A stretch of DNA of 64,000 nt from Phanerodontia chrysosporium. Lineage: Eukaryota; Basidiomycota; Agaricomycetes; Polyporales; Phanerochaetaceae. The first letter of the stretch is position 1, and the number at the start of each line of letters is the position of its first letter. The notes beneath the pieces were generated by a model. The model made no database searches, was not told where the DNA came from, and worked only from the letters and a program-made list of their open reading frames with translations. The stretch covers positions 806,001-870,000 of the forward strand of contig MJGA01000014.1 in assembly GCA_001910725.1 (NCBI GenBank), in the 5' to 3' direction. A program made the position numbers and the translations under genes. Positions 39,659 through 50,709 of the stretch are shown piece by piece.

Positions 39659-41425
39659 TTACTGCTCGAGCAGCGACGCAGCCTTGCGCGCGTTGGCCCG
39701 CATGCTCTCGACCTGCAGCTCCAGGTTCCGGATCTTTTCACGCGCCTCGCGCAGGTCGGCCGTCAGTCGCGCGTTCTCCTCTTTGAGCGCCGCGCTCTCG
39801 TTGTCCGCGGGCGCGCTGCTGGAGAACGACCGCGTGGGCGTGTCCACGGGGGACACCACAGTCGGGGTCCGCGAGACTGGCGCAGGTTCAGGAGCGGGTG
39901 CGGGTGCAGGTGCACTCGTGGTCCTGGTAGGCGCGGGCGTCGCTGCAGGCGCAGGAGTGGGGATGGCAGAGGGTGCAGCGCCAGTAACGATGGCACCAGT
40001 GTCGAGGCTGACGAGCTTCGGCGCAGCAGTCTTTCCTGAGAAGAACTCACCCGCGGTGAGCGAAGCCTCGGAGGAGGGTGCTGGGGGAAGATATCGGCTT
40101 GGAAGGAGTCCGCCTGATATGGCGTCAGCGAGCACGTGTAACGTAGGGCGCAGTCAGACCCACCTTTCGCGGGACAATGAACGCGATAGGCTCGACCGTG
40201 CTGCCTGAAAGCTTGTAGGCACGAGCAATCTCGCACTCTGCGACGTTGAGAGCACGGCGGGGCAGGAAGCACATGCCGCGCTGGGGATCGCTCGACTTGT
40301 GTTCCGCCAGCGGGTGCAGCGTATCGTTCTCGTATTCGAAGTAGCGCACGTTGCCGTCGCCCTTGCCTGCGACGAACAGGATGTTGTTGTCGCTCCAGAA
40401 CGGCATGAGCACGCCCGCGCTCTGGTCAATCATGGTCATCTTGACGCTGTTCAGGCTGCCAGTGTCCCAGAGGCCTATCTGGCGGTCGCTCATCTTGCTG
40501 AACCCTGTAGTCGCGATGCGGTCGTGTTCGCCCAGCCAGACGACGCGCGCACCCTATCGCGGCGGTCAGGGCTGCCATGATCATAAGGCAGCAAGGCACG
40601 CACCTTAACACCACCATGCCCCTCAGCAATGCGCACAGCCTCACCGCCCGCTCGCGAGTCGAAGAGCCTGATCTTGCGGTCCCTGCAGGTTGTGACGAGG
40701 AGCGTGCCGGTGGGGTTGAACGCAAGGCTCTGGATGCTATCGCCGTGGCCGGTAAGGACCGCCTTCGGGCTCTCTGCGCTGCCAAGGTCCCAGAGCTTGA
40801 CAGTATGCTCGCCCGTCGAGGTCGCGAGCACGTGCTCTGCGGTCGGGTGCCAGAGAACCTGGCCGACGCGGCGAGGCGTGACGTCGATACGGGCGACCGG
40901 GTCGAAGTCGGTTGGCTCCCAACCATCCGCGCCCCATCCCTCAAAGGTGGAGGGGTCGACCTTCCAGATCATCGCCTTACCATCTTCGCCCGCGCTCGCA
41001 ACGATGCTGTCGTTGAACGGGGACCAGTCCGTGTCGAGCACCGGCGCAGTATGGCTGCGCGCAAGGGGGATGATATCCGGGATCTTAGAGGGGAAGTTCC
41101 CAGGAAGGCCAGAGAACGGGGAAGGTAGCGGCAGGATCGCGAATGCGCCTCCGCCAGACGCACTCCAGTTGATACTGAGGTATTGCTGCGTACGCGTATG
41201 ATCAGACGGGAGACAAAGCGTAGGGCACGAATACGCACCCCTGAAGCCGCGACGATATTGGTATCCCAAGCACTGTTCGTGACCTTCAGGTTTTCGATGC
41301 AGTACTCCTTCTTCCCCGGCTGCCCAAAGACATGGCTGCCAGCATGTACTCCGTTAGCGGTCGCTTCCCTACACATATCCGAGAGTCACTGACCGGTATT
41401 TCGACTGGCGAACGAACCGAGACAT
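39659..41425 (-). CDS. CRN1: Coronin, with one frame break in the last exon
   Basis: Actin-binding regulator of Arp2/3 at cortical patches. Exons 41394-41425, 41239-41335, 40604-41185, 40164-40553 and 39659-40113. N-terminal basic signature MSRFVRQSKYRHVFGQPGKKE is typical. WD repeats follow: HTAPVLDTDWSPFNDSIVAS, GEDGKAMIWKV, VGQVLWHPTAEHVLAT, TVKLWDL, GHGDSIQSLAFNPTG, RKIRLFDSR, ARVVWLGEHD, RQIGLWDTG. Then LPRRALNVAECEIARAYKL and the conserved ADSFQADIFPP. After that point the frame needs one more G in the plus-strand run 40083-40087 to continue into APSSEASLTAGEFFSGKTA. A proline/alanine linker and a C-terminal coiled coil (ALKEENARLTADLREAREKI) end the protein. Confidence 0.93.
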
Positions 41426-41698
41426 TCTGAGTGATACTTAGACTCCCAAAGATCCTAAAAGACAGAAATTGGGCCCGGGGGAAGGTGGTATATGGACAGA
41501 AGAGAGGGTGGTGGTAGTGGTCGTAGAGGCGGTTGCAGGCGCTTATCGCCGACCGACGCGACCCATCGCTAAGATACAGTTGCCAAAAACCACCCAAAAT
41601 TACAGGATATATTCCGAACTACAAAACTATACAAAGTCGTGGATGGTTGAGCATCCATCCGGTACGGTAGAGTGTGCCCTGAGAAGTAGGCGACGAAT

Positions 41699-43182
41699 CT
41701 ATCCCCTGTAGAAACGCGGCTTATAGAACGGCAGCGGGGTGAGCACCGCCTGCCGGGGCTTGTTGCGCACCTCGACTGCAACTTCCTTGCCTTTCTGGTG
41801 CCAGCCGCTCTTAATGTAACCCATCGCGATGTTCTTGCCAAGTGTAGGCGAGGGCTGTCCTGATGTTACAACACCTGGGGTAGAGATGAGTCGCGCTGAG
41901 AGGTAGATGGGCGGGTGGAATACTGACCAAGCTGCTCTCCGCTGTTGGGTTCCAGAATCTTAGCACCCTCTGGAGAGCTATGTCAGCAATCGGATGCAGA
42001 TGCTGCGAGACAGGACGTACGTCTTGCCGGAGCACCCTCGACGACGAGGCCAATCCTGCGACGCGGCGGTCCCTCCTTCAGGTGCTTGAGAACGCCTTCG
42101 CACCAATGAAGTCGGCCTTTTCCCTGCGGTCCTTGCCGATAACCCATGAGAGACCGGCTTCGACCGGAGTAGTGTCTTCATCGAGGTCCTGACCATACAA
42201 GCACATTCCTGCCTCGAGACGCAGGCTATCGCGGGCACCAAGACCAGTCAACCACACAGGATCCTGCGAGAGCAATTTTGCAACCTCGACCGTTTGGCTC
42301 GGGGGATAGAGATCTGGATCGAATTGAATGGGTGTGTTCGCTGTCGCCCGTACGTCACATACCTCGAATCCGTCTTCGCCGGTGTAACCTCCACGAGCGA
42401 CGTGCAGGTTGAAGCCCTCGATTGGCACAAACGCAGACTTGCCAAACGTGAGCTGCTTTAGGTCGTACGACGTGAACTTTTGCAGGTAGTTTGCGGCTTC
42501 GGGGCCCTGGAGCGCGAGAAGGCCCCAGTTCTCAAGCACTTCCAGCTCGACCTTGCCGTCCTTGGCACGCTCACTAGCGTTCCACTCCTCGAGCTTCTGC
42601 TGGAACCAGGGAAGGTCTCGGTCGCGGCGCCCCGCATTCGTGACCACGTAAAATGCGTCCTGAGCGTGCTTGGTAATGACGGTGTCGTCGATAATGCCAC
42701 CCTTCTCGTTCAGCAGCACGGAGAGTGTAGAAGAATAAGGCTCGAGGGTTGATAAGGACGATGGGGTTAACCATTCGAGGAATTGGGTCGCAGTTGCACC
42801 GCGAAAGCTGTTCATTGTTAGAGAAATGCATCCAATGAGCAATTAGAATACGCACTTGGACTGCATCATGTGCCCGACATCGAACAACCCAACGCTTTCG
42901 CGGACGTGATTGTGACTCGCAACAGCCCCAACCGTGCCATACGCTAGGGGCATCGCGTAGCCCGCAAACGGAACCATCTTCGCGCCATTCTCGACGTGGA
43001 AGTCGTACAGGCCAGTCTTCTTCAGCTGCAGCGCGGGGTCAATGAGGAGGGAGCGCGACAATGCAGCATGCCCGACGCACCTCGCCGGCTGCGGCTGCGT
43101 ACCCACGCACGCGCAGAATAGCTGGCCGCCGTACAGCAAAGAGTGTCGTCCGCGCGAGCCTCGAGACTACTGTCGTCGACAT
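41699..43182 (-). CDS. GCV1: Aminomethyltransferase, glycine cleavage T-protein, two frame breaks
   Basis: Mitochondrial folate-dependent enzyme that takes the methylene group from the lipoyl-bound H-protein. Exon 1 (43081-43182) encodes an Arg-rich transit peptide, MSTTVVSRLARTTLFAVRRP. Exon 2 (42856-43025): TGLYDFHVENGAKMVPFAGY, VGLFDVGHMMQS. Exon 3 from 42807: GGIIDDTVI, FYVVTNAGRRD, LLALQGPEA, HVARGGYTGEDGFE, LTGLGARDSLRLEAGMCLYG, PVEAGLSWVIGK. Last exons: TSGQPSPTLGKNIAMGYI, VEVRNKPR. An intron 42314-42362 (GTATGT...CAG) restores the family sequence FEISIPPSQT only if the G run 42301-42305 gains one base. Another base is missing at 42099, before VLKHLKEGPPRR. Confidence 0.93.
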
Positions 43183-43909
43183 TTTGTCCGTGGTGGTGGT
43201 CCTGAGCAGAGGGGTGCGGAAGCCCGACGCGACCCGTACCTAGCGATCAGGCGCTGGTGTGGGGGTCGAAACCACGTTTTTTAAATCCGACATGCGAGAG
43301 CTAGGCATGTGAGAGCCTAAGATCATCTGCGGCCTTCCTAGAATGTGTTGCAAAGTGCTCGTGGATGTGAAGGCAAGATGAAAAGTCTGCGCGGGGCGGA
43401 GGTGGAGTGCCAGTTTGACGCGGCGCGCTCGCATGACGAGTTGGTCCTCAAACGCTGTCTCGGACTGCCACCCTCGACGGTCGTTTAAGAAAATCTGGAA
43501 ATCTTAGCGGACGCGATACTTTCAATTGTTGCTGATAGCGTCGGAAATTGCATCTGCGCGGGCAAATGTTTCGTATGTGAGCTGGTATCGGACTGCGATA
43601 AAGTGCTCCTGACAAATATCTACATCTGTCTCCCAGTGATTCCTCGTAGTCCATGCCGAGTAGATTCCTGACAAGATGCGTGGGGCTCTCATGCGCATCT
43701 CGGAGTCGTCATATGACGGCAGCTTCGCCTGCTTGCTCTCCGACCGGCACGCCAGAGGGCTTCTCTCGGCCCTGCTCGTGCAAGAGTGACCTCCGCCCAC
43801 ATGCACTTATCTACTTATCGCGGGGCGGTGGCAAAGCGATGGCGTTGCATATAAGACCGCAACGCGAGGCGTAGCCTACTCTAGTCGTCTCAGCGCGAAG
43901 ACTTCGGCC
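43183..43909. other. Divergent promoter region
   Basis: Head-to-head spacer of GCV1 and the S28 peptidase gene. CATATAAGA at about 43847, some 60 nt before the peptidase ATG, is a plausible TATA element. No gene seen. Confidence 0.5.
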
Positions 43910-45996
43910 ATGCGGCTCTCGCTGCTCGTATTTTCGCTCTGCGCGTTCACCGGCGCGGTTTCCGCGGTCGTTCATTGGCCTCGAGAGCGGTTCGCGCCGG
44001 TTCGCAGCGAAGAGACAGCGCAGAATGACCCTCTATTCATTGATGTAGGCTCATTCGTAATATTACTCATTGCGCAGCGTGTCGAACACCCCATTGCTGT
44101 CAGATGCCCATAGACCATTTCGGCGGGGCCAAGGGAACCTTCAAAAATCGGTATTGGGTCAATGCGTCTTATTACGAGCCCGGCGGCCCTGTTTTCTGTG
44201 CGTATCTCAAGACATACTGTCATCGGACATCTGTAGATCTGACGCCATGCAGTATTTGACTCTGGTGAACAAAATGCCGAGCCATTGCTGCCTTATTACC
44301 TACAGGTTTGTTGATCACAGTACCATTTACAGTATGCTAATCCCCAAGTATGCAGGAATACCACGGCCTATCGGCGACCATGCGTTTAGCGAAGCGATAC
44401 AAGGGTGTGGCGATTCTCTGGGAGCACCGCTTCTACGGCGATTCCCTGCCCTTCCCTGTAGACGTACGCCCCTACGCCTCGTCTTACTGCAGTGCATGCT
44501 GACCAAGCCCGATTTACAGGACAACACCACAGCAGATCAGTGGAAGTTCCTCACAACTGAGCAGGCCCTCGAGGATGTCGTCTACTTCGCCGATCGCTTC
44601 ACGCTTCCCGTGCGCGCGCTCTCGCACGAGGCCGCCGCGAACCTCAGCGCCGCGTCGCTGCACCCGTCAACGACGCCGTGGGTCTGGATCGGCGGTTCGT
44701 ACCCTGGTATCAGAGGCGCGCTCATGCGCGTGCGCAACCCGTCGACGATCTTCGCGACTTGGGCCTCCTCCGCACCCGTCCAGGCGCAGGTCGACATGGC
44801 GTCCTACTACAAGGCCGCTGAGCGCAGCCTCACCCGTAATTGCTCTGCAGACTGGGTCGCAGTCACCAAGCACGTCGATGAGACGCTGGCAAATGGGACG
44901 GAAAGCGAGCAGATCAGTTTGAAACAGCGTCTGTTGAGTGCGAGGGCCAGCAGCCCGACGAAGAACGTGACGGTCAGTCGTTCCGTGGCGGCGAACGCTA
45001 GCGATGTCTCTGCGGCAGGGGTCCTGATGGATCCTCTAAGCTTCTATCAGGTATGATTTGCTTCCATGTCGAGACCTGTGCTCATGAAACACTAGTACTA
45101 TGGTTTCAATGCGACACTTCTGCCGTTCTGCAACATCCTCGAGACGAGAAACTATACGGCTGACGCGCTAGAGTCCGGGCTGGCAGCGGCACATGGCATA
45201 GATGTCGCGCTGGACGCATTCCTGACGGGACTCGTCCAAATCAACTACGACGAGATTTCAGGTGGATCCGATGATCCTGTTACAGATCGCTCTTGGATGT
45301 GGCAGTACTGTTCAGAGTATGGTACGTATCCTGCACCATCGCCGAATCGAACAATTGATCAGCTATGGAGAAATAGGTTACTATCAACGCGGGGACCCAA
45401 ACAATCCGCTCTCCATCGAGACGTCGTTCCGCTCTTTGGAGCGATTCCAGCAACAGTGCAACGAGACCTTTGATAGTGGGCTACCCCCGTCACCGCAAGT
45501 CGGACACGTCAACAAATATGGCGGCTGGCATATGAACCCGCCCAACGTCTTGTTCACGAATGGCGAATGTGAGCAAAAGTTGCTATCGGCAGCGTCGTGA
45601 ACTTACGCGGGAACGCAGTCGACCCATGGCGGACGATGGGGCTCGCCTCCATCGAGGAGAACGCGCCGCACAGGCAACCAAGCGTGGCTATACCGCGGTA
45701 TGACAATCGACTCGCACATCATGCATGCAATGACGCGGTTTCTTTGCAGATGCAACGAAGCACCGCCTTACCCGTCCTTCTTCGGCCTCACACACGCGAA
45801 TATGGTGCACGTCTCGGACCTGCGCGTGCTGCTCACGCCCGATTCGAACCACACGGACTTTCAGACGGTCGGGTTCTACAGCCCAATCGCGCAAGAGCCG
45901 TTCTACTCCGGGCTCGCACTGTTTGAGCTTGCGCTCGACGAGTGGTTGCCATGCTTCGGGCGCAAGAGCGCGGCCCAACAGGTGCTTGCGCCGTAA
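43910..45996 (+). CDS. Secreted S28-family serine carboxypeptidase
   Basis: Peptidase of the prolyl carboxypeptidase / thymus-specific serine protease family. Signal peptide MRLSLLVFSLCAFTGAVSA; then MPIDHFGG, FKNRYWVNASYYEPGGPVF, LFDSGEQNAEP, YKGVAILWEHRFYGDSLP (all family hallmarks). The catalytic Ser is in WIGGSYPG. Later blocks: FATWASSAPVQAQVD, SWMWQYCSEYGYYQRG, VNKYGGWHMNPPNVLFTNGEFDPWRTMGLAS with the catalytic Asp in the DPW motif. About eight introns; exon 1 ends 44044. Several N-glycosylation sites. The frame is intact throughout. In GEFDPW the F is made by an intron after the first base of its codon. A likely role is extracellular or vacuolar peptide digestion. Confidence 0.93.
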
Positions 45997-46089
45997 TGCG
46001 CAAAATGAGAGGGGTATATTCTAGTGGCAGGAAACGGGAGTGATGTACAAGATCCATACATAATGCATAATTTAGGCCGAGTCTGCGTG

Positions 46090-47325
46090 TTATCCTTGGG
46101 TCCCCACGATAGAGAGTGTCCATGCATGCTTGAGCTGGTCGTGCTCGTCGCGCAAAGCGTCGTGGGACTTTTGCAGTGAGGCGTGCTTCTTCTTCAGCTG
46201 CTCGTGCTCGTCGCGCAAGAGATCGAGAGACCGCTGAAGCGAGCTGTTCCGCTTCTTGAGTCGATCGGCCTCGCTCTTCGCGGAGCCCAACTCGCTCTCG
46301 ACCGAGGACTTCGCATCCCGCGCCTGTGAGAGCTCCCGCGACAGCTCCTCGACCTGTGTAGACAAGCTCACCACCTTCGCGTCCGCCTGCTTTGCCAGCT
46401 CTTTCTGCTTGTAGTAGTCGTCCCGCACGCGCCAAAGTACGCGCATGAGCTCGTTGGCCTTCTTCGCATGTTCTTCTGCGCTCGAGCGATGGTTCTCGCG
46501 CTGCACGCGGATGCTGTCGTTCTGCGCACGAAGCCCCTCGTTTTCTTTCTTCAACTCGTCGTAGTCCTTTGTCAGGGTCTGCAAGGCCTGCCGGAGGTGT
46601 TCGATTTGCGAGTCGACGCCTTGCGAGGGCGTCTCCAGCTGGGGGTCTCCTGGCAAAGGGCTCTCTGAGGGAACGTCAAGTGCAGGGTCTCCTCCGTCGT
46701 TCCTGATGTCCGCCTTCTTCAGCGCGTCGGCCTGCGTGACCGCCAACCTCTTCAGCTTGAAATAGTCGTCTCGAACCTTCCACAGGACGCGCTCGAGTTC
46801 ATCAGCCTTCTTCGCAGAGAGCCGCAGTCTAGCGTTCTCGTCCTGAAGAGCGTTCAGTTGTGTATAGTATTTCTGGAAACTGAGTGATGCAGACGACACG
46901 GCCTCTTCTGTCATTCGCTCTAGGTTGCCGACCAGTATGCTGAGGTTCGAGACCGCGAAGCAAAGATTTACTTCGCCTACGAGAAGCCCAGTGAGCGAAG
47001 AAGTGGGGGTACTAAATGCCAGCAACGCACCTATTGACGGGGCCTCAACATCCTCTGTGCGAGCGCGCTTCTGCCCAGGATTCAGAGTCTCTTCCACCAA
47101 ACCGCGCTTTCCGTTCATGGCTCCGGGGCGTGTGTGTCCGGTAGGGGATGTTGATCCAGAAGCATCCCCGTCCATTCCCTCCTTGACCTCCAATTTCCGC
47201 TCAACCTCCTGTACCATCTTTGCGTCACTGCTGATGTCCTGATCCGTCGATTTCGCCGATGCGGAAGGATTTTTGGAGCTGGATGCTGCGGGAGCAGGTG
47301 TGCCAGCGGGGCAGTACTCGCACAT
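46090..47325 (-). CDS. Coiled-coil protein of unknown function
   Basis: 411-residue open frame. The N-terminal third is low in complexity (MCEYCPAGTPAPAASSS, then GQKRARTED, a possible nuclear signal). From about residue 170 it is almost all heptad repeat: LNALQDENARLRLSAKKADELERVLWKVRDDYFKLKRL and a second related unit, ANELMRVLWRVRDDYYKQKELAKQAD. So the block with LWKVRDDY or LWRVRDDY is internally duplicated. It ends in Leu/Lys/Asp-rich repeats (SLDLLRDEHEQLKKKH, SLQKSHDALRDEHDQLKH). No known domain recognised. An open frame continues upstream to 47525, so a 5' exon is possible. Confidence 0.65.
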   Translation of the reverse strand: MCEYCPAGTPAPAASSSKNPSASAKSTDQDISSDAKMVQEVERKLEVKEGMDGDASGSTSPTGHTRPGAMNGKRGLVEETLNPGQKRARTEDVEAPSIGALLAFSTPTSSLTGLLVGEVNLCFAVSNLSILVGNLERMTEEAVSSASLSFQKYYTQLNALQDENARLRLSAKKADELERVLWKVRDDYFKLKRLAVTQADALKKADIRNDGGDPALDVPSESPLPGDPQLETPSQGVDSQIEHLRQALQTLTKDYDELKKENEGLRAQNDSIRVQRENHRSSAEEHAKKANELMRVLWRVRDDYYKQKELAKQADAKVVSLSTQVEELSRELSQARDAKSSVESELGSAKSEADRLKKRNSSLQRSLDLLRDEHEQLKKKHASLQKSHDALRDEHDQLKHAWTLSIVGTQG

Positions 47326-48108
47326 AAAATCTGCGACGGTGCTAAGGAGGAGGAGAAGGGAAGAGCGTGCGATGGTTGTGGGAAAAGGACGGGTGACGGT
47401 TTCTTGCCCGGGGCGCCCATCCGCCGCCTTTGTGGCACGGCCTGCGATCGGCTCGCCGATCTTTGTTGCGTCCGCGGTTTGCTCTCTTTCGCCAGCTTCG
47501 TCACTGTCTGGAATACCTGTCTCAACCTATTGTTCGCAACTCTGGCCCGCTGGTAAGGACGTCCACTCCGATTGTTTGTCTTGAGACGTCAGTAAGTCAC
47601 TGTCTACATTACAAAACCCCATATAATGATGCAGTCAATAGCATTCCGTCAGCACTAGGACGCCTACATCTGCAAACATAAACCGTATATAGTCTGCAAT
47701 GATGTGCAGAGCAAGACGCACACAGTGTGCCGAGTATCGTGCTCGTCTCTGCCGCACACATGTCACTTCAACTTTACACCCCTCACTATCTGTACCACGA
47801 ACAGTGCACCAGCTGCTCTCGGAAGTTGACAGGCATCATCCCTCGTGCGTTCTGCGGTAGTGTTGCGTAGGAAAGTAGGGTGTAAATTACATGTCGGTAA
47901 ATAAGTAGGTAAACAACGGTAAATTACATTATTTACACCCAGCACGGTATGAGGGGGTGTAAGAAAGTGTAAGAAACCCTGGGAGGTATGCCGCGCACCG
48001 AGCCTGGCCCGGAAAATATACAAATCCGCCCAGGCCACATCTCGACGGCCTATCGGGCTTGCAGATTAAATTTTGCAGCCATACTCGCCATCCTCACCGT
48101 ACTGCCTC
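47326..48108. other. Gene-free stretch with a small inverted-repeat element
   Basis: Mostly non-coding. At 47878-47940 the 10-nt ends GGGTGTAAAT and ATTTACACCC are perfect inverted repeats around 43 AT-rich bases that also contain two copies of GTAAATTACAT-like sequence. This could be a tiny MITE-like insertion or a chance hairpin. Confidence 0.4.
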
Positions 48109-48834
48109 ATGGACAGCTTTGCTACAGCAGTGTCAGACCTTCCAGATGCCGTGAAGGCAGAATGCCTCCCGCTGGCGCTGAATGCAACCATTGAAAACTT
48201 GCTAGACTTCGCCTTGCCTCCAATAGACCAGTCTACCAACGGGAAGGACATAGACACTTATTTCTCATCCATGAAACCACCTCCCCTTGATGCTCAACAG
48301 CTTCTTGTCGTCTCGATACCCTCCAAATCTCTGGTTACTCGCCTCCGCAAGACCGCCGAAGAGCGCTGGGGCCAAGGCTTCCGCTCCATTGTCTTCAACG
48401 CACGCAAGTACGTTTTTGCGATACTTGAATACTGGGCCTTGGCGCACGAAGCACACGAGGCACAGGGTTTGTGGCGTGCAACATTCAATCAGATGCGGTC
48501 TCTGGCTTCCGAGAACGGATTTACGGACCTTCTAGAAGAGGCCGAGCAGGCGTTGGGCAGCCTTGAATGGCAACGGACCCTGACTACTGGCTGCGTCACG
48601 TCGTCTCTTGAGCACCTCTCGCGCTTCCCGCAGCCCAACAAGTGGTTGAACGACTACAATATAGATCAACTGTTGTCAGTTCTCGAGGCTGACATCACAG
48701 CGTCCAACTCACTGCAGCTTCGGGTAATGCACTGGGCGCTGACGAAGAAGCTCCTCGATGTGTTCGACAAACAGAGTTACCCAGAAAAGCGGACTACGAC
48801 ATCAGGGAAAAGCCCCCGAGGTAATGAGGAGTAA
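48109..48834 (+). CDS. Ulp1-like (C48) peptidase fragment or unknown protein
   Basis: 242 residues from MDSFATAVSDLPDAV. Middle helical region (RTAEERW-like, FNARKYVFAILEYWALAHEA). Near the C-terminus WLNDYNIDQLLSVLEADI resembles the opening W-L-x-D-x-x-I motif of Ulp1/adenain-like C48 proteases, which in Agaricomycetes often travel with DNA transposons. The catalytic His, Asp and Cys that should follow are absent: the frame stops at 48834, next to 39-bp tandem repeats. So it is either a truncated peptidase gene or a different protein. No intron is needed. Confidence 0.4.
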   Translation: MDSFATAVSDLPDAVKAECLPLALNATIENLLDFALPPIDQSTNGKDIDTYFSSMKPPPLDAQQLLVVSIPSKSLVTRLRKTAEERWGQGFRSIVFNARKYVFAILEYWALAHEAHEAQGLWRATFNQMRSLASENGFTDLLEEAEQALGSLEWQRTLTTGCVTSSLEHLSRFPQPNKWLNDYNIDQLLSVLEADITASNSLQLRVMHWALTKKLLDVFDKQSYPEKRTTTSGKSPRGNEE

Positions 48835-48867
48835 TGCTAAGGTATGTAGACTAATATGACGTTAGTA

Positions 48868-48945
48868 AACCCGTTAGTCCGTTAGACATTTTACCGTAGG
48901 TTAGATAACCCGTTAGTCCGTTAGACATTTTACCGTAGGTTAGAT
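48868..48945. repeat. Two perfect 39-bp tandem repeats
   Basis: Units 48868-48906 and 48907-48945 are identical (start AACCCGTTAGTCCG, end CGTAGGTTAGAT); a third begins (AACCCC...) and degenerates. Many TTAG steps, loosely telomere-like but not TTAGGG. Confidence 0.9.
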
Positions 48946-49137
48946 AACCCCCCCCATTAGACAGGGTATGGTTAGACACGATATCATGCCAGTAATCCAT
49001 GATAGTCGTGAGTTGTGGTCATATTATGGCAAGTTTAGACAGATATGCAGCTACGAGAGACTAACACAGACTAAGCGTCGTCGAAGATGACGCGCGACAC
49101 CGCGGTACTAGTGCTACGTGTGGATACGACAGTTCCG

Positions 49138-49826
49138 CTACATACAATCATGATGGTAAGCATAGCACATCAGCAATGGAGCAGCTGTGACGCACCCGAC
49201 TGCGAGATATATCTCATGCAACACACGGTGGTACGTCTGCAGGCTTCCTTTACGGATATCCTTAAGGAAATCGGTTACCGCGAGATATTCGTCCTTCGCG
49301 CTCTTGAACATGAATTTCGGCTTCATCTTCGAGTCTACCACAGGGCCGTGACCATTGGTCCAGGCATCAAGCGATAACTTGATCTAGTCGTGACATGAGT
49401 AATGGTTCAAATCATGAAAGAGAGACGTACCATTGCGCACGAGAGTGCGAGCATCGATACCGGGATTTCAAGCTCGTGTTCCATGTACCGGATGCTGGAG
49501 ACGAAGCGCTCCGGAAACTGGGCAGCGACAGAAGGCTTTTGCGGCGTAGAATGGAAGAAGAACTTGCGTAGCATCTGGATGACGAGATCGCGGTAGCAAG
49601 GCCTGGATCCGTCATATTTGCCCTGTTAGATATGCATGTCAGTGCCTGACACGAGCTCCGAGTACAAACGTACCATTATATCCCCAGAATATACATAACC
49701 ATGGTCATGGATCAGGGCGGCGACAAGAGGCGCACATTGCCCCTTCACCAGACCATACTCGACAACAATGTGGGCATCGCTGAACGATTTCATGACACTG
49801 CGCAAGTTTGAGTTGCGCTGCTCAAC
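49138..49826 (-). pseudogene. DUF6532-like gene remnant, cut at its 5' side
   Basis: Three exons on the minus strand: 49674-49826 (SVMKSFSDAHIVVEYGLVKG, PLVAALIHDHGYVYSGDIM), 49431-49622 (CYRDLVIQMLRKFFFHSTP, FPERFVSSIRYMEHELEIPV, LALSCAM), and 49138 to about 49376 (LDAWTNGHGPVVDSKMKPKF, EYLAVTDFLKDI). The block order (PHP-like strand, DLI..FFF, ..PVSMLAL.CAM, LDEW-type helix, then FL..I) is that of DUF6532 proteins, common in Agaricomycete repeat DNA. No ATG or N-terminal exon is present upstream; an LTR-like sequence starts at 49876, so I infer truncation by insertion. Confidence 0.5.
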
Positions 49827-50372
49827 CTAAGTAATAGTGGGTTAGAGTGCGGCATTTCTGAGATAAGCTGGATGCTGTCACGGATGTGACAGTGCTGCCC
49901 TATTTTTCGCCGATTTTTGGCTGTTTTCCTCGATTAATCCAACGGGCGAGCAGCCCTCGCGCCGTCTGGAGTCCTAGCCGCCCACACCCGGCGCCTGGCC
50001 ATCCAGCGCCTGCGCCCTGATGGCGCATCACCCCTAGACGCCAGCGCATCCCGCTGCGCGCTCAGACACTGCCCGGACCACCGGTTCCCTGGATCGCTGA
50101 GAAGGCACTGTCATCCCTGATGACTCCCCTCGCCGAGACACGCCGAGCTGATCAGCCTGATGACACAGCCTCGGCCCGACGCAGCCTCGAGACACTGCCA
50201 GCTGACACAGCCTCGTGACATAGCCCCAGCACAGCCTCGCCGCGCAGCCCGCGTCGCAGCCTCGCTGGCTATGCCGAGCACTGCCCATCAGCTTATGTAA
50301 TCGTACAGCCTGCCCTGAACTCTTGTAGTATATATAGGTAGCACCTCTCGCTCCTGTCCGTCATCTCGACCT

Positions 50373-50450
50373 CTTGGTCAATACGGACAGGTAAGCCCAT
50401 CGTTTGTACTGTAGTATACAACACTAATACAACTTGGTCAATACGGACAG
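50373..50450. repeat. Paired 18-nt direct repeats in LTR/leader region
   Basis: CTTGGTCAATACGGACAG occurs at 50373-50390 and 50433-50450, 60 nt apart. The first also forms a 9-bp inverted repeat with CCTGTCCGT about 25 nt upstream. Possible leader structure of the retroelement. Confidence 0.8.
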
Positions 50451-50709
50451 CTGAACAAGTTTGTTCGTCGCTGCGTGACTCGCTCCGCCGCGCCTCGTCG
50501 TCGACCTCCCCACTTGCCCTCCCTCGTGAAGCGTTGAGCCCTAGCTCCGCGACATTAGGTCGAGATCTCTTGGGTGCCCTAGGCAATTCTTTCCCTACCG
50601 CTCCCCCAAAATACCGTTTAAAAAAGTTTATTCCCTCCGCTTAAAGCGAGTACGTCGTAGTCGAGCAGCCTGCTCACTCCGTACACGTTGCTAAGGCCCT
50701 TGCTTTGCA

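Noticed and set aside
50100..50180. CTGATGA occurrences as possible second hammerhead
   Set aside because: No GAAA core at the right distance and no pairing strands for stem I or II.
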